This document shows positions 23,492-26,960 of a stretch of 26,960 nt of DNA, piece after piece. The number at the start of each line of letters is the position of its first letter. Position 1 is the stretch's first letter. Location of the stretch: assembly GCA_026709745.1 (NCBI GenBank), contig JAPOSJ010000053.1, positions 1 to 26,960 of the forward strand, in the 5' to 3' direction. The notes beneath the pieces were generated by a model. It was not told where the DNA came from and searched no databases. It worked only from the letters and a program-made list of their open reading frames with translations. A program made the translations under genes and the position numbers. The DNA is from Candidatus Dadabacteria bacterium (GTDB lineage: Bacteria; Desulfobacterota_D; UBA1144; Nemesobacterales; Nemesobacteraceae).

Positions 23492-24427
23492 TCAGGCACT
23501 CTCTTCTTCCTTTTGCTGCGGCTCGTAGGGTACTATGCTGTAGAAAAAGAACTGAGGCAAGCCTTTTACTTCCTGTGAATCGCAGCTCGTCCGAAGCTGT
23601 ACGCTATGGTTCATGACCACAGTGCCTATGGCGTAAACCGTGGTTTTCCCTTCTACTCCGAACTCAACGGCGGTATAATCCTCGCTGTCTTTCTCGAATT
23701 CCCATCTTATATCATAAATGCCCAGTTTTTCTAACTTTTTCCTCAGGAAATAATCTGAAACTTGAGAAGTCTGAGAAAAACATGATCTTCCCCTGTAGCA
23801 GTCAAGAAAAATCTCACCGCGCAGGTGGGAGAAAACCACATCCTCAAGGTTTTCTCTGTTTACCCTTCCGTAATATATGCCCTCCGGAAGCATAACTATG
23901 TTGGCGGCGAAACGGTGGGCTCCAACATGGGTGGTTCTCCACGCGGAAATTTTCTCTTTTTTCAGAAGTTCCCTGTAAACTTCAGACCCCGCGGCCGCGC
24001 AGCATCCGTCGCGGGCACCATGTGTACAGACCAGAGCAAGCTTTTCCGAACAGGAAAACTTCTCTATTCCCCCGATGCGGACAAGCTCAGGAAGATTTAT
24101 CGAAAGGAGGTCTTCATATGTTTCTATTTCGAATCTGTAGAGTTTCGGGAAGAACTCGGAAGAGTGTGCGTAGTAAAAAGCGAGGTTTCCCTTGCTTGGG
24201 CCCGGTCCCCCTATCAGCTGAATTCTGGATTCTTCAAAAGACGAAAGAAAGCCTCTAAGATGCTCCTTTACCTCCTCCGGCAAAGCGCTTTGCAGAAAAG
24301 CATCTCTTTTCCATGCACCGGAGTACTCGAGCAGAAACCAGTTCTTTACCTCAAGAGCAGTTCCATAGAGATGCTCTCCACTTTGGGAAGACATCTGGGA
24401 ACAGGTAAGCGTTTTTCCCTCGGTCAT
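23492..24427 (-). CDS. Sucrase/ferredoxin-like (Suc_Fer) thioredoxin-fold iron-sulfur protein
   Basis: The 311-residue protein carries the Suc_Fer signature: LVCTHGARDGCCAAAG (132-147) and THVGAHRFAANIVMLPEGIYYGRV. In the related Aim32 proteins two Cys and two His from these segments bind a [2Fe-2S] cluster; here Cys134, Cys142/143, His167 and His171 are candidates. The rest is a two-lobed thioredoxin-like fold without a signal peptide, so cytosolic. The substrate is unknown; the name comes from a plant annotation and does not imply sucrose cleavage. An excellent ribosome binding site (AGGAGG) lies inside the end of mltA, and the ATG is one base past the mltA stop, so the two genes form an operon. 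Confidence 0.85.
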   Translation of the reverse strand: MTEGKTLTCSQMSSQSGEHLYGTALEVKNWFLLEYSGAWKRDAFLQSALPEEVKEHLRGFLSSFEESRIQLIGGPGPSKGNLAFYYAHSSEFFPKLYRFEIETYEDLLSINLPELVRIGGIEKFSCSEKLALVCTHGARDGCCAAAGSEVYRELLKKEKISAWRTTHVGAHRFAANIVMLPEGIYYGRVNRENLEDVVFSHLRGEIFLDCYRGRSCFSQTSQVSDYFLRKKLEKLGIYDIRWEFEKDSEDYTAVEFGVEGKTTVYAIGTVVMNHSVQLRTSCDSQEVKGLPQFFFYSIVPYEPQQKEEESA

Positions 24428-24428
24428 C

Positions 24429-25721
24429 TCATCCTCCTGGGCCCTGCCCGTCGTTTTTTTTCCTCAGTTTCAAAAGGAATTTCTCCTTAGGCACAAGATA
24501 AAAAAATCTTCCCCAGTTTTTCATGACACCCGCGTGGCGGGATGCATCTTTTCCTTCGCCCCAGAAAAGATCGACGCGACGGGCACCTTTTATGGCTCCA
24601 CCGCTGTCATGGTTAACAACGAAGCGGGAAACTGGGTTCCACCGCGACGGCTCAACCGAAAGACCAGTTTCGAAAACTGGTCTCTGAAACTCCATGAACA
24701 CAAGGGAACCCTTGGGGAAAAAAGCATCGTCGGTCGCTATTGTCCTGCCTTCAACAACTTCGGTTCCAAAAGAAGTCTCTGGCTTCCCAGGAAGTTTACG
24801 GAAAAAAATGTAACTCGGATTTCTATAAAGAATTTCCATTCTCTCAGAGTAAGGGAGGGATCTCAGGTGGCTTTCTATTGCCCAAAGACTCATCTTCTCC
24901 TTCGTAATCCACTCGAACAGGAACTTTCCTATAGCCACGTAATCGTGTCCGTTCTGCGCAGCGTAGCCCACAACCAGTTCCTCTCCATCCGCAAACCTGA
25001 TTTTACCGGACCCCTGGATATGAAGAAAAAACGCATCGACAGGATCGACCCACGCAATCTCAAGTCCCTTTCCCATTAGCCTCCCCCCGGAATCGATTTC
25101 GCTTCGAGAGTAATAGGGAATCAACTCGGATACTCTGTCCGGGTTACCAGCGGAAACTCTGCCGTAAAGAGACTGAAATTTTTGCTTGGCAACTCTGTTC
25201 TCCTCAAAAAATGAAAGTCTCTCGAAGCGCTTGATAAATCTGTCCATCCTGATGCGCACCAAGTCATAGGGAACTCTGTAGAGAGGATGTGTATGCTCAG
25301 AGGTCTTGTTCCGGGAAGCTGAGAGCATAGGAGAAAAGTAAGAAGTTATGAAAACCCCTCCCCAGAATTTTCCCGGAAAGCCGTAGAAATTAAAATTCTC
25401 TTTAACTTCTTTTATAAAATCATCTTTGGTCACGCCCTCTTCAAGCCTAGCGAGAAGATGTCCGAGTGCCAGAGCGTAATCTGCCGAGGAGACAGTTTTC
25501 TTTCCGAAAACAAGCGGGGAATTTCCCACCCGCGAAAGTTTTTCAACGCTTGCGCCTATGGATTCCCTGAGTCCCGCGGGGAAAATGTCGTCATCTATCT
25601 CGGGAACGATTGGAACTGCTTGCATGGACTCGGGAGTCGGGACCTTTGGTGATTTTGCACAGGAAATGTAGAGAAAAAACAAGAAAACGGCTGACAGAAT
25701 AGCTGCGGTTTTTCGGTTCAT
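24429..25721 (-). CDS. mltA: Membrane-bound lytic murein transglycosylase A
   Basis: MltA cleaves peptidoglycan glycan strands to 1,6-anhydro ends from the inner face of the outer membrane. From ATG 25721 the 430-residue protein starts MNRKTAAILSAVFLFFLYISC, a signal peptide with a lipobox-like Cys at 21; the -3 position is Tyr instead of Leu, so lipidation is likely but not certain. The MltA domain follows: FWGGVFITSYFSP, SRSEIDSGGRLMGKGLEIAW, DPVDAFFLHIQGSGKI, and YRNPSYIFFR. The C-terminal 3D domain has FVVNHDSGGAIKGARRVDLF with the Asp residues used in catalysis. The upstream ATG-like codons to 25757 would break the signal peptide and are rejected. Confidence 0.93.
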   Translation of the reverse strand: MNRKTAAILSAVFLFFLYISCAKSPKVPTPESMQAVPIVPEIDDDIFPAGLRESIGASVEKLSRVGNSPLVFGKKTVSSADYALALGHLLARLEEGVTKDDFIKEVKENFNFYGFPGKFWGGVFITSYFSPMLSASRNKTSEHTHPLYRVPYDLVRIRMDRFIKRFERLSFFEENRVAKQKFQSLYGRVSAGNPDRVSELIPYYSRSEIDSGGRLMGKGLEIAWVDPVDAFFLHIQGSGKIRFADGEELVVGYAAQNGHDYVAIGKFLFEWITKEKMSLWAIESHLRSLPYSERMEILYRNPSYIFFRKLPGKPETSFGTEVVEGRTIATDDAFFPKGSLVFMEFQRPVFETGLSVEPSRWNPVSRFVVNHDSGGAIKGARRVDLFWGEGKDASRHAGVMKNWGRFFYLVPKEKFLLKLRKKNDGQGPGG

Positions 25722-25939
25722 CTGAAACCTGCTGGTTCTCCACGGGAGAGAATACATAACTTGAAACGCTCAAAGGGTACAGGATACATTTATACCCTGT
25801 TATGTGCCGCTTGCCCAAAAACCCGGGGTGCCTGACAGCAACCTCTTGTCTCCGGCAGTCGCAGGGAAAGGTATTTTTCCAAAAAGACAGGATAAAATAG
25901 AATTTTTTAGGTTTTCGGCCCACAAGTTGGGAAACGAGA

Positions 25940-26884
25940 ATGAAGCGCAGATTCCTTGGTATAGACATAGGGGGAACAAATCTCAGGGGAAAAATCATCA
26001 CCGAGCAAGGAGACTCTCTCGATGAGAAAAAAATCCCTTCGGAAGCAAACATGGGTATCTTCAGGCTCATGGAAAACCTTGCCGGATTTATAAAAAATTT
26101 CACCGCGGAGAAAATATCGGCGGTCGGGATAGCGATACCGGGAATCGTTGATACCAAGAGAGGCACCCTTGTTCAGGCCCCAAACATAGCCAACACGAAG
26201 AATTTTCCATTTACAGAAGCACTTTTTGAAAGAATAGGTGGCGCAATTCCGTTATTTATAGAAAATGACGCCGCCTGCGCGGCCCTCGGAGAATACAGGG
26301 TGGGGGCGGGAAGAGGTACAAACTCAATGGTGATGATCACTCTTGGAACGGGTTTTGGAGGCGGAATAATTCTCGACGGAAAGCTCTGGAGAGGAGAAAA
26401 CGGCTTTGCGGGAGAACTTGGGCACATGACGATTAATCCATCAGGACACCTCTGTAATTCCGGCTCAAGGGGCTGTGTCGAAGCGTATGTTTCGCAGGTA
26501 GCGATAAAGAGAATTGTTCGAGAGAACCAGGAACTCCGCGAAAAGCTCTCCGGCACAGAAGAATCGGCCCTGCCCGAGCGTCTGGCGGAACTTGCCCGCA
26601 AAAAAGACCGGGCGGCCATCTCAATATGGAACGATTTTGGGTCAAATCTTGGTGTGGCAATATCGATTCTCGTAAATGTCCTCGACGTAAAAACGGTTGT
26701 AGTGGGCGGGGGACTTTCGGGTGCTTGGGAACTTTTTATCGGGAAAGCTCTTGAGGAAACCGAAAAAAGGTGTATCGGAGCAGAAGCAAGGGGACTTCAA
26801 ATACAAAGAGCCGTCTTGGGAGATGATGCGGGGGTGCTGGGAGCTTGCTATATAGCCGAAATCGGACTCGTGGAGAGATTCTAG
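25940..26884 (+). CDS. ROK-family sugar kinase (glucokinase-like), zinc site altered
   Basis: The 314-residue protein has the ROK kinase landmarks: the phosphate-binding LGIDIGGTNLRGKI (6-19), the catalytic Asp110 in ENDAACAALGE, TLGTGFGGGI (134-143), and the sugar-binding E159 and H161 of GELGHM. The family's zinc motif CxCGxxGC appears as CNSGSRGC (172-179): the second Cys is Ser, while His161 and the outer two Cys remain. ROK kinases phosphorylate glucose, mannose, N-acetylglucosamine or N-acetylmannosamine; specificity cannot be settled here. There is no DNA-binding domain, so it is not a ROK repressor. It is plus-strand, divergent to mltA across a 218-bp gap with no clear promoter or gene. 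Confidence 0.88.
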   Translation: MKRRFLGIDIGGTNLRGKIITEQGDSLDEKKIPSEANMGIFRLMENLAGFIKNFTAEKISAVGIAIPGIVDTKRGTLVQAPNIANTKNFPFTEALFERIGGAIPLFIENDAACAALGEYRVGAGRGTNSMVMITLGTGFGGGIILDGKLWRGENGFAGELGHMTINPSGHLCNSGSRGCVEAYVSQVAIKRIVRENQELREKLSGTEESALPERLAELARKKDRAAISIWNDFGSNLGVAISILVNVLDVKTVVVGGGLSGAWELFIGKALEETEKRCIGAEARGLQIQRAVLGDDAGVLGACYIAEIGLVERF

Positions 26885-26960
26885 GATTGCCGGGAAGCCT
26901 TCATCACGAGGTCAAAAAGCTTCCGCGAAGAACCACGAAGCCTTATCCTGAGCCATGGAC
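26881..26960 (-). CDS. C-terminal end of a possible convergent gene (partial)
   Basis: On the minus strand a frame open from the right edge ends in TAG at 26881-26883, giving about 25 residues that end RKLFDLVMKASRQS. Its stop overlaps the ROK stop in the palindrome CTAG, a common arrangement of convergent genes. The peptide is basic and looks protein-like but is too short to identify. Confidence 0.35.
   Translation of the reverse strand, partial: PWLRIRLRGSSRKLFDLVMKASRQS

Noticed and set aside
23825..24490. 221-residue plus-strand open frame opposite the Suc_Fer gene
   Set aside because: It is antisense to a motif-bearing gene and crosses the mltA boundary.

Overview
The window looks like chromosomal DNA of an uncultured Gram-negative bacterium. 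Outer-membrane or periplasmic functions are present (an MltA-type lytic transglycosylase, a PpiD-like membrane chaperone, a KefB/C-type antiporter). The SecA sequence resembles deltaproteobacterial SecA but carries an extra insertion, and a CofD homologue points to coenzyme F420 synthesis, which is uncommon in Gram-negatives. A deltaproteobacteria-like or Dadabacteria-like lineage would fit; this is inference from gene content, not a placement. I see no rRNA, tRNA or CRISPR array.

Layout. 1-230: start of an acyl-CoA synthetase running off the left edge. 453-3290: an AT-richer accessory island with an unknown minus-strand gene, an unknown plus-strand gene translationally coupled to a beta-class DNA methyltransferase with a C-terminal HNH nuclease domain, a 60-residue ORF, and a decayed ISXO2/IS1595-type transposase. 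The methyltransferase is out of frame at an A6G9 homopolymer, which suggests phase variation (currently OFF), a sequencing error or recent decay. 3295-8961: kefB/C-like antiporter, trpEG, and a divergent phosphomannomutase/phosphoglucomutase. 9063-10898: a second AT-rich patch with a ClpP-fold serine protease, its small upstream ORF, and a DUF35-type OB-fold protein behind a promoter with an operator-like palindrome. 11042-13750: cofactor genes thiD, folD, folK and phhB. 13774-22379: a minus-strand run of a small membrane protein, secA, smc and the PpiD-like gene. 22523-26884: cofD, a sucrase/ferredoxin-like protein overlapping the operon of mltA, and a ROK-family kinase. A possible convergent gene end lies at the right edge.

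How it fits together. Most of the window is housekeeping: tryptophan, thiamine, folate/pterin and F420 cofactor supply, sugar phosphate metabolism, protein export, chromosome organisation and cell-wall turnover. The accessory patches hold the more unusual biology, above all the frameshifted methyltransferase-HNH cassette. A second theme is regulatory: trpE, thiD, folK and phhB lack Shine-Dalgarno sequences but have a -10-like hexamer only 6-8 nt before the start codon, as expected for leaderless mRNAs. folK and phhB fire divergently from a 25-bp gap in which their -10 boxes overlap.
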